DNA of 30,776 nt, from NCBI GenBank assembly GCA_003427395.1, contig BFEA01000132.1:334363-365138 (forward strand), read 5' to 3'. The notes under the pieces are model-generated. The model worked only from the letters and a program-made list of their open reading frames with translations. It did no database searches and was not told the origin of the DNA. Shown here one piece after another: positions 1-10,499 of this stretch (the first letter of the stretch is position 1; each line of letters opens with the position of its first letter). The DNA is from Chara braunii (taxonomy: Eukaryota; Streptophyta; Charophyceae; Charales; Characeae). The translations under genes and the position numbers were made by a program.

Positions 1-1800
1 GGGGGGGGGGGGGCAGCAAGGCAAAAGCAGGACGCTCAAATTGCTTCCACGGTTATGAGTAGTATACTAGTATGTCATCAAATTGCTTCGATCGCAACTC
101 CCCCACGACAAAGAACGTACAATTTGCCTGTGGTTTGTTCCTTATCAAATTGCTACCATCGATTTTTCTCATTCTTCTTTAAACCTTACTGCAGTCAAAT
201 TGTTTGCAACTGATAGCAACCCGCATTTTCGGAATCCGCTAATTCTAGTGTGCACACGGTCATTGTCGTTCTCTGACCACAATTGGAGAAAAAGGTAGAG
301 ATTGCAGACAAGCTTGAAAAACCATAAACGACACAATCGCCGTGGGAGCCACCACTCAGATATCCAAAGGATTCTGCACGACCGAATGAAGCCCAAAGAA
401 ATCATTTTCTCTGTTTGGTAATGCGTGGAAAGTGTAAGTCATCACAAACCCACTGAGGAGATAAAAGCATAATCTGAATCATGATCGCAAAATTAAAGTG
501 TTCAGCAGGAAGAAGGAAGTTATTCATGTACCTTAAGTGACTGTCTTCTTACAACATAATTCTCCGAAGACAGCAGTTTGTCGTATAAATCAAAAAACTG
601 GACAGCAACAACAAACACACTCTACAGGTAAGTATGAAGGACACATCCAAGCGTAAAGAGTACGTCAACGTTCATGAAACACAGGGAGAGAACACAATTA
701 CAATGACCGCATAAGATGAAAACATCGAGCAAATACTGGTGTTGACGGTCCGTTTTCCAAAAAATAGGAACAGGAAAAACAGGTACAGAGCAAACACAAT
801 AATCTAGAGAATAACACGAATCTGTATGGTATACTAGTTATGGGTAGTGCTGGTGACCACCCTCTTCGTCAACAGGTAAGCATGAACGAAGGGGGTGAAA
901 ATGAAAACAATGGCATGACATGCAAAATAACAGAGCACTACAAATTTGAGTTTTTACAATACGACTGGTTTGTCTGTAACAAAGAATATGTCGCTTCAAT
1001 AACTTCCGAGGACTTATGATTTCCGCATGCCATCCATGAAAAAGGGCTCTTTTTTATCCTTCTCCTTGCTCCAGGGTCTCAATGTGACAAAACGCAACTG
1101 TCAAAACCTTCTCCTTCACAATTGTTTAATTCTGCTGTCACGGTGAAATTGGCGAGTCTATAAAACAATCACATGCAGGACCAACATAAGATGTTATCCG
1201 CTTGAAACTTGAAAGGTACTACACAATAGTAACGGGCCTGTCTCCAAATTAAGAAATAGCCTAGAAAGGAAAAAAGTGAAAGATGAATCAAAACTTCAAA
1301 AGCCAGTCCAGTATTGCCCGCCTTCAATAAATGGCCTGAGAGAGCCTCTAGAATCGGCTTCCCCCCTCCTCCAGGACCGGTGGTAGACTGACCTTGTACA
1401 TCTGCAACTGGTTGTTTCAACAAGCCCCACTATATACATCCTATACCCAGGACTGGGACCCTATGGAGCCCACTGACTGGCCACGCTAAAGAGATATTCA
1501 CCAAGTACTGTCAAAAAGACTTCCTGAAAAGGAAACAATAATTATATCGCCATTTATCCTGTTCATACAGCTCTTACATGCTCCTACTTGCATCCAGCCT
1601 AAGATATCACTCCACGGTTCCCCAGGTGACCGCTGTTATCAGTCCTGGAGGCTGCTATTGCTCCTTGGGGTTGCAACTGGCCTCCACCCTACATTACTCC
1701 ATGAAGTCCATTCTCATTTAGAAATGAGCTCCTCGAGTACTAAAGCAGCATTTTGACAAGTTGAAGTTTCCTCCCCACCCCAATTCCCGGCCAAAAACAA
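1..1800. other. Unassigned non-coding stretch
   Basis: No recognisable gene, RNA or transposon is seen here. Open frames are short and show no family motif. The window opens with a 13-base G run. The near-palindrome TATACTAGTAT occurs near 62-72 and a related one near 829-839. The sequence is AT-rich with many A-rich stretches, as expected of old intergenic plant-type DNA. Confidence 0.6.
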
Positions 1801-1808
1801 AAAAAGTT

Positions 1809-1900
1809 AAAAAAAAACATTTGGACCATTTGTCGATTTATGAGAGTCATCCTTCAATCCTTGCACAGGGGCCATGCTAATCTTCTCGGATGTCCTTCCC
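1809..1900 (-). pseudogene. U6 snRNA-derived pseudogene
   Basis: Read on the minus strand this stretch contains, in order, GACATCCGA, the U6-specific block AGAAGATTAGCATGGCCCCT, GCAAGGAT, GGATGACTC, AAATCGACAAATGGTCC and a terminal T run. That is the order of spliceosomal U6 snRNA from its 5' domain through the region around the catalytic core to the oligo(U) end. About 19 bases between CATCCGA and AGAAGATTAGC are missing relative to normal U6. There is a small insertion around AAGGATTGAAGGATGAC, and the invariant ACAGAGA box is lost with the deletion. It is therefore a dead copy, probably a reverse-transcribed snRNA pseudogene. No upstream snRNA promoter elements were recognised. Confidence 0.8.
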
Positions 1901-2074
1901 AACATCCATTAACCACCAGTACATCTGAGCCTCTCTTATACGAGGCGGATTCCCCCTGCGCACCAATCTTGGCTGAAATGCCAGCGAGGCATTTTTTTTC
2001 CCCCTTTGACTGGCAGCGCCAGCCATATTGGGCCGGTTGCCCGAGCCTCCAAAATTTTCAGAGAGAGTCTCTCA

Positions 2075-3053
2075 TGTCCGAGGAATGAGCCCTCGCAAGG
2101 CCTTTTGCCCGACACTATCGGGGCCCCCAGCAAGCATCGTGCCCGCCCTGAGTGAAGGCGGGCCTGCATCACAACTTGAGGCCTTATTTTTGTCATTTCT
2201 GCATTTTTGTGGCGCCAGACAGTTACCTCCCGCCAGATGGTTACAAGACCCACCCCAGTGTGACCAAGACATTGTAGGCCCTCTTGGCTCTTCCAGGCAA
2301 CAACGTGGCTCCAGGCCTCTCGACCACTGGGAAAGCAGCGAGTGATGCTGGCGATGTCGCACAGTTGGGCTGCTTAACCGTTGCGGGCCCAGGCCACTAT
2401 CTGCATTGGGCCTGGGCGCAGACATTTGGCCCGAAGCCAAGCTACTGGGAACGCGGCCTGCAGGCCCAGGCTGCTGAAGCAGGCCAACACTTAACAGGGA
2501 GGCTCATTGTCGTCTTGCGTGAATGGGCGGCCACGCTGCTGAAACAGAGCACTGGCATGCTGCCTGGGAACTGGCTGGAGTCGCACATGGGCGCTAAGAG
2601 TGGCGAGGGGCCCTGCTGGAGCAGCGGGCATGAGCGCCCATCTCCAGGCCTGCTTGTGGCAATGCTGGTGTGGGCGATGGTGGTCTTCGGGTAGGAGGCG
2701 CACAAGGTGGGAAGGAGAAGGTGGTGAGAGAGAGAGAGAGAGTAGAGACCCATACCTGGTGTATTCCGTAGTCTGCATGGCCGACTTGCTCACGTACATT
2801 GGTCTTCGGCTGGAAGTGATTCCTGGTTGCATGTCATAGTGTAGGCTAGCATAGGCTCTGAGTGGAGGTAGGCTGGGCGCTGAGCACCAAGAAGGGTGAT
2901 ACATTGTTGATGGTGACGAGAAGAAGCGGACATTGACATTTGAGTTGGCTTGTATGTCATGCATTCTGCTTTCTGCATGGGACACGACTATCTGGTATTC
3001 ATTGTGATATTGCAATTTGGTTCTGTCTATCGCTCTTGCGGATTTTCGTTGCA
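2075..3053 (+). repeat. LTR, left copy (probable 5' LTR)
   Basis: This stretch aligns by eye along its length with 23305-24235 in the same orientation, roughly 80-85% identical with small indels. It begins TG and ends TTGCA, as LTRs do. The start carries a short inverted repeat (CGAGG ... CCTCGCA) that is better preserved in the right copy. A GAGAGA run near 2725-2740 is shared by both copies. Just downstream lie a TGGCATCAGAGC motif and then a Gag-like region on the same strand, which makes this the 5' LTR. No matching target-site duplication was found around the pair. Confidence 0.65.
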
Positions 3054-3056
3054 ATC

Positions 3057-3074
3057 TGGCATCAGAGCTGGTTC
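3057..3074 (+). promoter_or_regulatory. Probable tRNA primer-binding site
   Basis: TGGCATCAGAGCTGG lies three bases after the LTR end at 3053. Plant LTR retrotransposons commonly use TGGTATCAGAGC, complementary to the 3' end of initiator methionine tRNA. This copy differs from that 12-mer at one position. Its place immediately inside the LTR supports the assignment. Confidence 0.6.
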
Positions 3075-4153
3075 AGATATGGGCATACTGGCGCTGGTGT
3101 CCTGGTTACTTCATGCACTGACGAAGCTTCTCCACAGTAAGGATACTTCAACACTGGCTGGAATAGTCCATCAGGGCTGGAAGGCTGTTGGCACAGCGGT
3201 TGTATGAGGAACGATGAGAGAATGCTGACATGGCATTTGTGCTGAGGTGGCACTGCATTGTATTGTGGGTGGTGCATTGTATTGTGGGTGGTGCCGAGGC
3301 TATGACCAGTCAGTGAGAAATCTGTGGTTGGGGCCAATTATCTCCAGATACATTGTTCCTGACCATATCTTCCCTTCTCAATCTCCTCTTACCAAGAGGG
3401 AGAGAGTCCGTATTGAAAGTCCTCTCTTGGTTCAGGAGTCGAGAGCAGCTCCAATATGAGAGTCAATATGAGGCGCATCTGGCGGGAGAGGGCAGTGCCT
3501 CTGAACGGCCCTGGACAAAGCATGGGTCACAGTCACCATGCCAACCCATGGGACTAGAGCACGCATGCTTTACTGCTTTGTCCTTAGCTCTTACTGCACA
3601 TAGAGGTGTTGTGGGGCTCGCCATCCCTCTGGAGGTTCGACAAGTACTGGACCGTCATTAAAGACACTCTGGCGGGGATACTGACTCGCACTGTACACGA
3701 GGATAGAAGTAGTACAGTCTCGGCTGGCCGGCTTTGCATGCACCTGGGCACAGGGGTGGGCCGTTGTGCACACAATAGACACAGCTGCGTTCCGATGCAG
3801 CCAGGGCAACAAATACAAGGGGGAAGGAAGGTTCCAATTGGTGCTTGATGAATATTATTAGTTCATTTCCATTTCGCATACATCTGAGTGAGTGACCCTT
3901 TTTTATTTTTGATTAGTTTAGGTGTGTACAGACTGCTGACACCTGACAGACACAATAGAGTAGAACTGTAGTTGTCTACCATTTCCGGGGGTACCTTTTG
4001 CTGCTGGTTGAGAACCAGTTAAAGGGAGAAGTATATCATTTGCGGACTCTGTGTATTTACCTATTTATTTACAACACGGTCAGACATCATGCTGTGGTAA
4101 GTCCCTGAGAGGACACCAGAGCAGAAGGGGAGGGAGCTACGATAGGAGGTTAC
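3075..4153 (+). other. LTR-element leader, no gene seen
   Basis: This is the region between the primer-binding-site-like motif and the Gag-like region. No domain is recognisable. A short direct duplication (GTATTGTGGGTGGTGC, twice) lies near 3260-3295. It is best read as the untranslated leader of the Ty3-like element. Confidence 0.4.
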
Positions 4154-5480
4154 ATGAAGGGGAGCGAAGAGTATTCCTGTAGTGTTTCAGGTCCTGTTAC
4201 CCAGAGACAGAGGAGATTGCGTGCAGAGAGAAGAGCTGAGCGTTTGCAGAGGGCTAGGGAAGCAGCAGCGGCAGCGGCGTATGCATTAGCAATGGATGCT
4301 GCAGCTGCAGCGGCTTCACAGGCTAGTCAGGCTCAGAGCCCACAGGTCTCAACGTCTTCTTCTTCCGGTCAGGGCCCATCCTCTAGTCAGATTGCAGTTC
4401 AGCCGGCCACCTCTACCCACTAGAGAGGATCTAGACACCCAATAGGTAAAGAATCTCCACCTTCAGTTAGAGAACAAACTCAGAAATGTAGCAACCACAA
4501 AAAGAAAAGCAAGAAATAGAGAAGCTAGACGGGAGAGTGGAGCCGAGACCATAAGGCCCCGTTTCAAAAAAAAAAAAAAAAAAAAAAAAGCTAGACTGGA
4601 GAGCAGAGAGGTGGACCAGGCGGCAATCGAGGGGTTAGATGAGTCTGTCATAGATGACTCTTGCAAAAGGTGCTCAAGGCAGGAATGCTGCGCATGGACG
4701 AGTCCATGGACAGTGGCTGGATAATATCCAGTCCACCCTGAGATCAGATACTTAGTGCCGTGCATGGAACGGGTAGACCAGTCCCTTCCACGATGGCCGG
4801 ACCTAGTATCAGGCAGCAGCCAGTAGTCCCATCGCCGTCTACATTGCTGGCAATGCCAGGCACTTTTGTTCCTCAGTTTGGCATACCATTGTCAGGTTGT
4901 CAGTCAGCAGCAGGTACGCAGGCTGCAGCTTCTTCATCTTCACATCCAGCTGCTGCAGCTACAGGGCAGCAGCCGGTCCAGCCACCTGTGCAGCAACAGG
5001 TACCCGCTGGACGCAGCAACAGTGGGTCCCAAGGACCGTGTTGTCACCTCCTAAGCCCTTCACGGGGGATAAGAAGGGGGACCTCAACACATGGTCGAGT
5101 ACAGTTCCAACGTGGATAAGGGCGAAGCGTGCACAACTCGGACAGGAAGTGATCGTGGCTGCCTTATACCTCAAGGGTTCAGCAGCAAGATAGACAGTTT
5201 GGTTGCACACGCTGACTTCGGTAGGAAGTTTGATGATGGGGCTTAGACCCAAACCTTGGACCCAAACCTTTGACTCGTTTCTGTAGTTGGTAGAACAGCG
5301 GTGGCACAACCCATAGCAGGCTCAACAAGCCACTGACGAGTTGGCCAGATTGGACTCGTTGTAGTCCCAGGGGCGCGGTATGACCGCTCACCATGTATTT
5401 GAGGTGTCTTCCTACAGATATCAAGAATATGCTGGTTAGCGAGGCAAGCATCAACGTGCACGACTTTTCTTCGTTTAGCA
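4154..5480 (+). pseudogene. gag: Decayed Ty3/gypsy Gag
   Basis: Gag is the structural polyprotein that packages retrotransposon RNA. The reading begins at an ATG (4154) with an Arg- and Ala-rich segment (RAERLQRAREAAAAAA), followed by Ser/Gln-rich and low-complexity stretches. From about 5040 another frame gives KPFTGDKKGDLNTW, RAKRAQLGQE and LKGSAAR. Further on, in other frames, come VEQRWHNP, QAQQATDELARLDSL and a YRYQEY-like end. This matches the general layout of plant and algal Ty3 Gag: the PF-x-G-DK-x-x-DL-x-x-W block, the A-x-x-L-x-G-x-A-x-x-W block, then a WHNP-type block. At least four frame changes and several stops break it, so no product is expected. It sits after the left LTR and primer site in the same orientation and is probably part of that element. 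Confidence 0.65.
4538..4589 (+). mobile_element. 5'-truncated SINE-like insertion with poly(A)
   Basis: A segment of about 28 bases ending GGCCCCGTTTC runs into about 24 A residues. It is flanked by near-identical 16-base direct repeats, AAGCTAGACGGGAGAG at 4522-4537 and AAGCTAGACTGGAGAG at 4588-4603. A poly(A) tail bounded by a target-site duplication is the hallmark of LINE-driven insertion of a truncated SINE or other RNA. It interrupts the Gag-like region. The body is too short to identify the source RNA. Confidence 0.6.
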
Positions 5481-5620
5481 AGAAAGCCTTAGCTCTTAAG
5501 ACTAGGGAGCATGCAGCAAGTTCCTTGTACAGGGCGCCTTGTACAGCTTTCTTCGTTTAGCAAGAAAGCCTTAAGACTAGGGAAGTCTGTAACGCTTAAG
5601 GGCGCCTTGTACAGCTTTCC
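5467..5620 (+). repeat. Interleaved short direct duplications
   Basis: TTCGTTTAGCAAGAAAGCCT occurs at about 5469 and 5551. GGGCGCCTTGTACAGCTTTC occurs at about 5532 and 5600. The two duplications overlap and have different periods (about 82 and 68 bases). They lie at the 3' edge of the decayed Gag and suggest local slippage or template switching. Confidence 0.7.
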
Positions 5621-5639
5621 CACCAGAGTGACTAAACTG

Positions 5640-7778
5640 CGGAAAGGGGACAGGAAAGCGGCAAAATGGGGTGCGCCAAGGATTTTTGGAAATTGAGCGT
5701 GGAGACGCAGATAAAATTGAAATCTCCCATGTGGTCGCAGATATGGAACGATGAACAAAACGGGAAAAGCATAAAAGAGTCCGTTCCCAATCACTATCTA
5801 ATCCAAAAACTATCTTTGAACTTCACCGCGGCACGACGTCTTTTTCCTGACTGAAAAGGAGGATGAACGCACAAAGGGTCTCGGTATCGAACAAGGGACC
5901 GACGACGCTCCTCGCAAACCTCAGATTCCGAGTTGGAGGGTTGCAATCTCACCGCTTTCTCTTTGAACTCTTCTTCGCCACGAGTTCAGAGTTCAATAGT
6001 CGAACCCTTGGGCTTGGAAGCGCTCCGTGCTGCAGCAATCGCTGCACAACGTCCGGGGCCAGTGGGAAGCAACTGCCGACCATGGGACGACGATCAACTC
6101 GTTGAAGGGAAGCCAAATAGAGTAGGGAGGAAAGTGAGTTTCAACAATCACAAAACCCTAATTGACAAACCTGGAACAGTGTGTTTCGGAAGAGAAATGG
6201 TAAGGTCCACCTATCTTGGCTACAACTTCTTGTACGTGCCACTCGAAGACAGGTGTCCAGTCCTGGCAATACGATGCGACTTTCTCGGCTGAGATTCCTG
6301 CGTGAAGGGGAGTTACCCAAGAAACTGATGGACGAGTTGAAGAACAAGCTTCTTATAGCTAACAATCATGGGTTCTTCAAAAACAGTGAAGACAAAAACA
6401 AAGACAACTCCAAGTGACGTCGGCAAAAACACTCAGGTCGTTGCATGGGATGGGCATTCCTTTTGGAGTGATAAAAAAAACAAAGATCTTCATGAGTTGA
6501 GCAGCTTCAAGGGGTGCCCATTCTACAAGTCGTCGATCAAGAAAGGACGGTAATTTATCCACAATGAAGATTTGATGGGGAAAGATAGCCGATTGGAGAG
6601 CTTCGCGTTCGCAATCAGCAGAGGTACGAAGGATGTGGATCTCCTCGTTACATTCTGCTTGCAAGTGGAAGATTATAGAGACAATCGGCCTTCGTCAATT
6701 GACAGCGCGAAGGATTTCTTCTACAAAATCTTTAGATAAAGGAAAGTAAAAGAGAGCCGCAATGCTGCCGCATCCATCCGTCCATCATTGATACATCGCC
6801 TCAATCCTCGAGGGAGAAAGAGAGAGACATACACTTCACTAAGCAACCTTCCTAATCCTCGCCCAGCCGGATCTTAACAACAGAAGGGTGAAATCAGATG
6901 CGAGCTAGAGGACACGTTCATTCACATGCAATCATTGCGAGCCAAGCACGTACAACAACCATCCATTCACTCATAAATCCACAAAGAGAGAAAGAAAGAA
7001 AAAGGAGAATATACACTCATTCGATTGAGAAGGAGAACTAGCATCGCACCATGCAACTAACTCCAAAACAGAAGAAGAAGATAAGGCGCAAAGGCCTTGT
7101 GCTCTGGAGATATGGCCCCAGGACATCTGCTCAACCATCGGCACACCTCACCTTACTCGACCACTTGCGATCTTGGCCGCCATGTACCCAACGCTAAACC
7201 CCAACAATCGTCACCCCGTCCACTCAACTACTACGCAGATTCGTCGGTATCCTGCAGTCCGTCGCAGCGATCCAACACATAATCCCACATAGCTGCAGCT
7301 GATTCGTCAGGACTTTTGAACTCCTTAATCACCACCTCATGTGGCCACTACTCCACCAAAGATGGTTGATGTCACCAAAGATGGTTGATGTCTTGCGAGA
7401 GAGTAAAAACGATGCGCTTGCAAGAAGGAAGGGAAAAGAATGATGAGAAGGGATAGAAGAGGGAAGAGATGAGAAACGGGAAGACGTGAGGGAGGTCCAT
7501 GTCAATCTGCCTAGAGTACTTTGTAGCCAATCAGATTGCAGTGTGAGAAGTTTGAAGCCTCCTTACAAGCTATTGTTCGATTTCTACGATTGTTTGGAAG
7601 ATCAGCAAGGCCTTCCTACGTTGAGATGAATGCGGGAAAGGAGGCTACGAGAAGCACTACAGAGCAAGACTAAGATTCAAGGGAAAGTGGGGGGGGAAAA
7701 AATGTTGAGGGAGACGAAGACAATTACAGTTTGCCGATGATATCGCTAAATTGCATGCAAGAGTGCGACACGGAAAGA
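5640..7778. other. Unassigned stretch with a 19-bp tandem duplication
   Basis: No gene could be assigned. The longest open stretch, 5933-6292 on the plus strand, has no recognised motif. Adjacent frames at 6368-6553 are Lys-rich. Together they may be a remnant of a transposon internal region downstream of Gag, but I see no protease, RT or other diagnostic block. A perfect 19-base tandem duplication (ACCAAAGATGGTTGATGTC) lies at 7355-7392. The stretch 7420-7500 is purine-rich. Confidence 0.4.
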
Positions 7779-8071
7779 TGTATGTAGCTAGGCTACCAGA
7801 GTGGCCCGGGGTCACTTGCCCGACCGAGCCAAAAACAATAAAAAATAGAAAATTTAATTTTTTTTTTTTAAAAGTTTGTTTTTTTTCTAAATGTGGTGCA
7901 GAATTTCGATGCGACCCTGAGGCAAAAGTTGTTCAGTTTATTTTTCTGCATAACATAGTTTTTTTGGGGATTTTTTTTTTTTTTTTTTTTTTTTGCTGGG
8001 ACCTTCCCTGGTCCTTGCACGGCCTGGCCACCGGGACCCGGGCGGACCGGCTGGTAGCCTAGGTATGTACG
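7779..8071. mobile_element. MITE-like element with terminal inverted repeats
   Basis: The left end reads TATGTAGCTAGGCTACCAG. The reverse complement of the right end reads TACATACCTAGGCTACCAG, followed on both sides by related GC-rich sequence (GGCCCGGGGTC versus CGCCCGGGTCC). The interior is AT-rich with long T runs (about 7858-7870 and 7972-7994) and has no coding potential. Size (about 290 bp), imperfect terminal inverted repeats and the AT-rich core fit a non-autonomous DNA element. No clear target duplication was identified, so the exact ends and superfamily are uncertain. Confidence 0.45.
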
Positions 8072-8193
8072 CAAAATAAAAACGGCACCAAAACAATAAC
8101 GCACAATGTCCACGAAGCTGCGCCTAATTCCTGAAGTCGAATTGAAATTAGAAAGTTCGAAAGATACTTCCCACGCACAAAATCTAAAACGAG

Positions 8194-8424
8194 CGAATTC
8201 CTACGTCCATTCCTATTCTATCATCCATCAACAAAATTTCACGCGGCTGGCAGGGACATCTCCAAAATGTACATTCATAAAGAAAGGACTCGTTGCAAAG
8301 TATCACAATAGGCACCAGTGAGCAACGAGTCCTTTCTTTATGAATGTACATTTTGGAGATGTCCCTGCCAGCCGCGTGAAATTTTGTTGATGGATGATAG
8401 AATAGGAATGGACGTAGGAATTCG
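8194..8424. repeat. Perfect 103-bp inverted repeat with 25-base spacer
   Basis: Bases 8194-8296 are the exact reverse complement of 8322-8424. The arms run from CGAATTCCTACG to GACTCGTTGC and are separated by 8297-8321. I found no mismatch across the 103 positions. Transcribed from either strand it would fold into a very long perfect hairpin. The arms have no convincing coding capacity; the open frame across the right arm is a by-product. It could be a young inverted duplication, a foldback element or a small-RNA hairpin locus. Confidence 0.9.
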
Positions 8425-8557
8425 TCCCATGCATCGAAGTCTATCAAGAACAAGCCTCGTGAGCCATGAAGAGCCAAAACCACAACCGAGATGACATGAA
8501 CCCGACATCACCATTCGTTGAAAATGCAATTTGAACCGCGTAGAGGAACTGGAACTG

Positions 8558-8650
8558 GACTTGTGCCCCTCATCTTTGTTTTGTTGTTTTTACACTTTAC
8601 CGTTTGTTTCGCAAAGTGCCCTCTTTTAGTTCATAGTTATATGGCAATAT
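8558..8650 (+). repeat. Penelope-like 3' UTR fragment
   Basis: Blocks such as TTGTTTCGCAAA and CTCTTTTAGTTCATAGTTAT recur in the 3' UTR of the large Penelope-like copy (minus strand, about 16780-16880), in the same order and with a preceding TTGTGCCC block. Relative to that copy it is displaced: here the UTR piece lies upstream of the RING-end piece at 8870. It is part of a rearranged array. Confidence 0.5.
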
Positions 8651-8860
8651 ATGCCATTTGTCCGACCACCTGTCACCTACTGCATTAAAGTCACCGACCA
8701 TAACGATTGGTATTTCTGATGGGATCTGCGTACAAATGTCTTCAAAAAGTTGCTTTCTCTCCTGCAAATCGTTGTGCCCAGAAATATCAATAACACAGAC
8801 CACTTCTAGTTCTATCATAATCAATGTTGAGACCCATCTCCCTTGTACCTGATCCGCTGC
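8651..8860 (-). pseudogene. LINE (non-LTR retrotransposon) endonuclease fragment
   Basis: On the minus strand the translation contains GRW near its start, a beta-strand-like VVCVIDISGHND segment, LQERKQLFEDI and then IPIVMVGDFNAVGD. GDFN is the signature of the apurinic-endonuclease-like (EEP) domain of LINE ORF2, which nicks target DNA to prime reverse transcription. Only about 65 codons remain. Neither the N-terminal catalytic region nor the reverse transcriptase follows. The fragment's 3' side runs into antisense Penelope-like 3' UTR sequence, so the open frame there is chimeric. It is a dead scrap. Confidence 0.65.
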
Positions 8861-8869
8861 TCAATGAAT

Positions 8870-9164
8870 TACCACTACCCTGAGAATGCTCAACTAGATC
8901 TTCCATGTGCCCATCCACCTCATCCTTACAAAGTGTGTCCTCTCTATTGTAAAGGACAAACTCATTCTTCAGTCTTTTCATATCCTCTCCTTTGCCTTCA
9001 TCTTTATTCCACACCCTGTACTTTCCCTTACACTCCCTTTTTCGTTCATTCTTCCTTTTCTCTTCATCTCTCTTCCCTGTGATTATCACCTCCCCATTTA
9101 CTGCCTCTTTCTCAGTGCGCAAGTTGGCCATTATGGCAAACAGGGATGCGGGCAGCTCGCACTC
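8870..9164 (+). pseudogene. RING-end and tail of a Penelope-like unit (copy 1, upstream unit)
   Basis: The plus-strand translation contains ENAQLDLPCAHPPHPYKVC, which matches the end of the second RING-like finger in the copies at 13.3 kb and 17.2 kb. The following hydrophobic and Ser/Leu-rich tail is also shared. Similarity stops at about 9164 (GCAGCTCGCACTCA), where sequence from further upstream in the element begins. This piece is therefore the 3' end of one unit joined head-to-tail to the next. In copy 1 the finger's last CPLC reads CPLYC. Confidence 0.6.
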
Positions 9165-10465
9165 ACCCGTTGCAGTCTTCAGTACAACAATTTCTATAGC
9201 GGGAACTCCTCGTACTACAGTTTTTGCTGCTACAGCTTCCTTTGCTGCAGCTCCAGCACAAAGAACATCATAGTCTCTCTAACACTCGCGTCCTTTGTTT
9301 CAAAATCTTGCACTGTCCACCCCCATCTCATCTTTTTTTGTTCTTGGCCACGGTCGACTGTGTTCCTCCTCGCCAACACCATCTCCTCCACGGTCTCACT
9401 TGTGAACAAACTCTCCGGTTTCCATTGTTCCCATTGTTCCATTTTTGTTGCTAGGGACATGTTCATGTTCTGTTTGCAACACCATTACTCCTCTTATTGT
9501 ATACCATCAACGACATGCACGACATCGTCACTTGTCTGCGGATCAGCAGTGTTTGCCCCAATTCTCTCCGTGCAAGCTCGGCAGGTTGTCCAATTCCTTT
9601 GTTCAAGACGGCCATATCCTCTCCTATGCCTCCTAAAAACAGTCCAGCTGCCTGCAAGCAGCCAATTCACCATGTTTTATGCCCCTCAGCATTAGATAAT
9701 CATGACTCGCCAGTACAACAGGATGTGGTCCCTTCCCAAAGAACACTCTCGATTCCAAGGACAATCCCTACTCAAGATGCGGCCCCAAATGTCGAGGGAT
9801 CGAAAAATGACCTTCCTGGATTGCAATTAACCCCACAAGGCGTAGACCACATGAGGGATCTGCAAATGGTAACATTGTTTGGATGAATCCCAAATTTGTG
9901 CCCCACCACACGCAGACCATATGGGTGCTTTGCAAATGGCTAACCAGCAAGAAACCCAAGAAAAAATTAGGCTTGCAACACCAACTGGGTGATCTGCAAA
10001 TGGTGTGGTCCGACTCCAACTAATATTTGTCTTCACATTCTCCACCGCCCGTTTCATATACCACCAGACGTCCTCGCAATCGCCCTTCAGCTTGATGCTG
10101 ATCACACCGCCCAACAGCCAAAGGATTGTAATTATACTAGGGAAGGAGGCTTTACCATTTCTGCCCTACAAGTAGCAATGAGGGACTGCTTGAGTAGGTG
10201 AGTGGCTTAATCCTCCATCCCACATCTTTGCCGGCATTGTGCATGGACCTGGCCATTACATGGACATTGTACCATACCTTTGACCACTAGGAGTTGTGGG
10301 ACAACGACATCATGGCCCATACCATGACCGATTTTAGTGTTTTCTTACATAATGATTTTGTTTTCTTGCCACATCAAACCGTCCGCAATCTCTTTTCTGT
10401 CAAAGATCATTCCTCTGGTCATGTGCTGCAGCAAGACAACGCACCAACACTCTGCAACCTTCTCC
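9165..10465 (+). pseudogene. 5'-truncated Penelope-like unit with Josephin-like region (copy 1)
   Basis: Similarity to the large copy begins inside its post-RT linker, at the end of the pentapeptide minisatellite. It continues through the HMGDLQM-type repeats into the Josephin-like region: NICLHILHRPF, LAIALQLDAD, CNYTREGGFTISALQVAMRD at about 10025-10180, then GPGHYM at about 10245. A TAG replaces the Trp codon of the HWELWDN block, and frame changes precede it. Similarity ends at about 10465 (TGCAACCTTCTCC), before the RING region, where the Ty3 fragment begins. Upstream RT sequence is absent, so it is a truncated dead copy, useful mainly because it confirms the conserved protease residues. 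Confidence 0.6.
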
Positions 10466-10499
10466 AGTAGCCGCCATCATGTCTTAATCAGCTCCTCCT

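Noticed and set aside
1-13. G run as a regulatory or quadruplex element
   Set aside because: It lies at the window edge; context is missing and a contig-end artefact is possible.
2028-2753. Several overlapping GC-rich open frames on both strands
   Set aside because: They fall in an LTR whose second copy at 23.3 kb does not preserve the frames.
5933-6553. Possible host gene or retroviral-like protease after Gag
   Set aside because: No DTG/DSG active-site motif or other recognisable domain, and frames are broken every 100 codons or so.
8184-8483. Minus-strand 99-codon open frame across the perfect inverted repeat
   Set aside because: It is produced by the palindromic arms and has no family motif.
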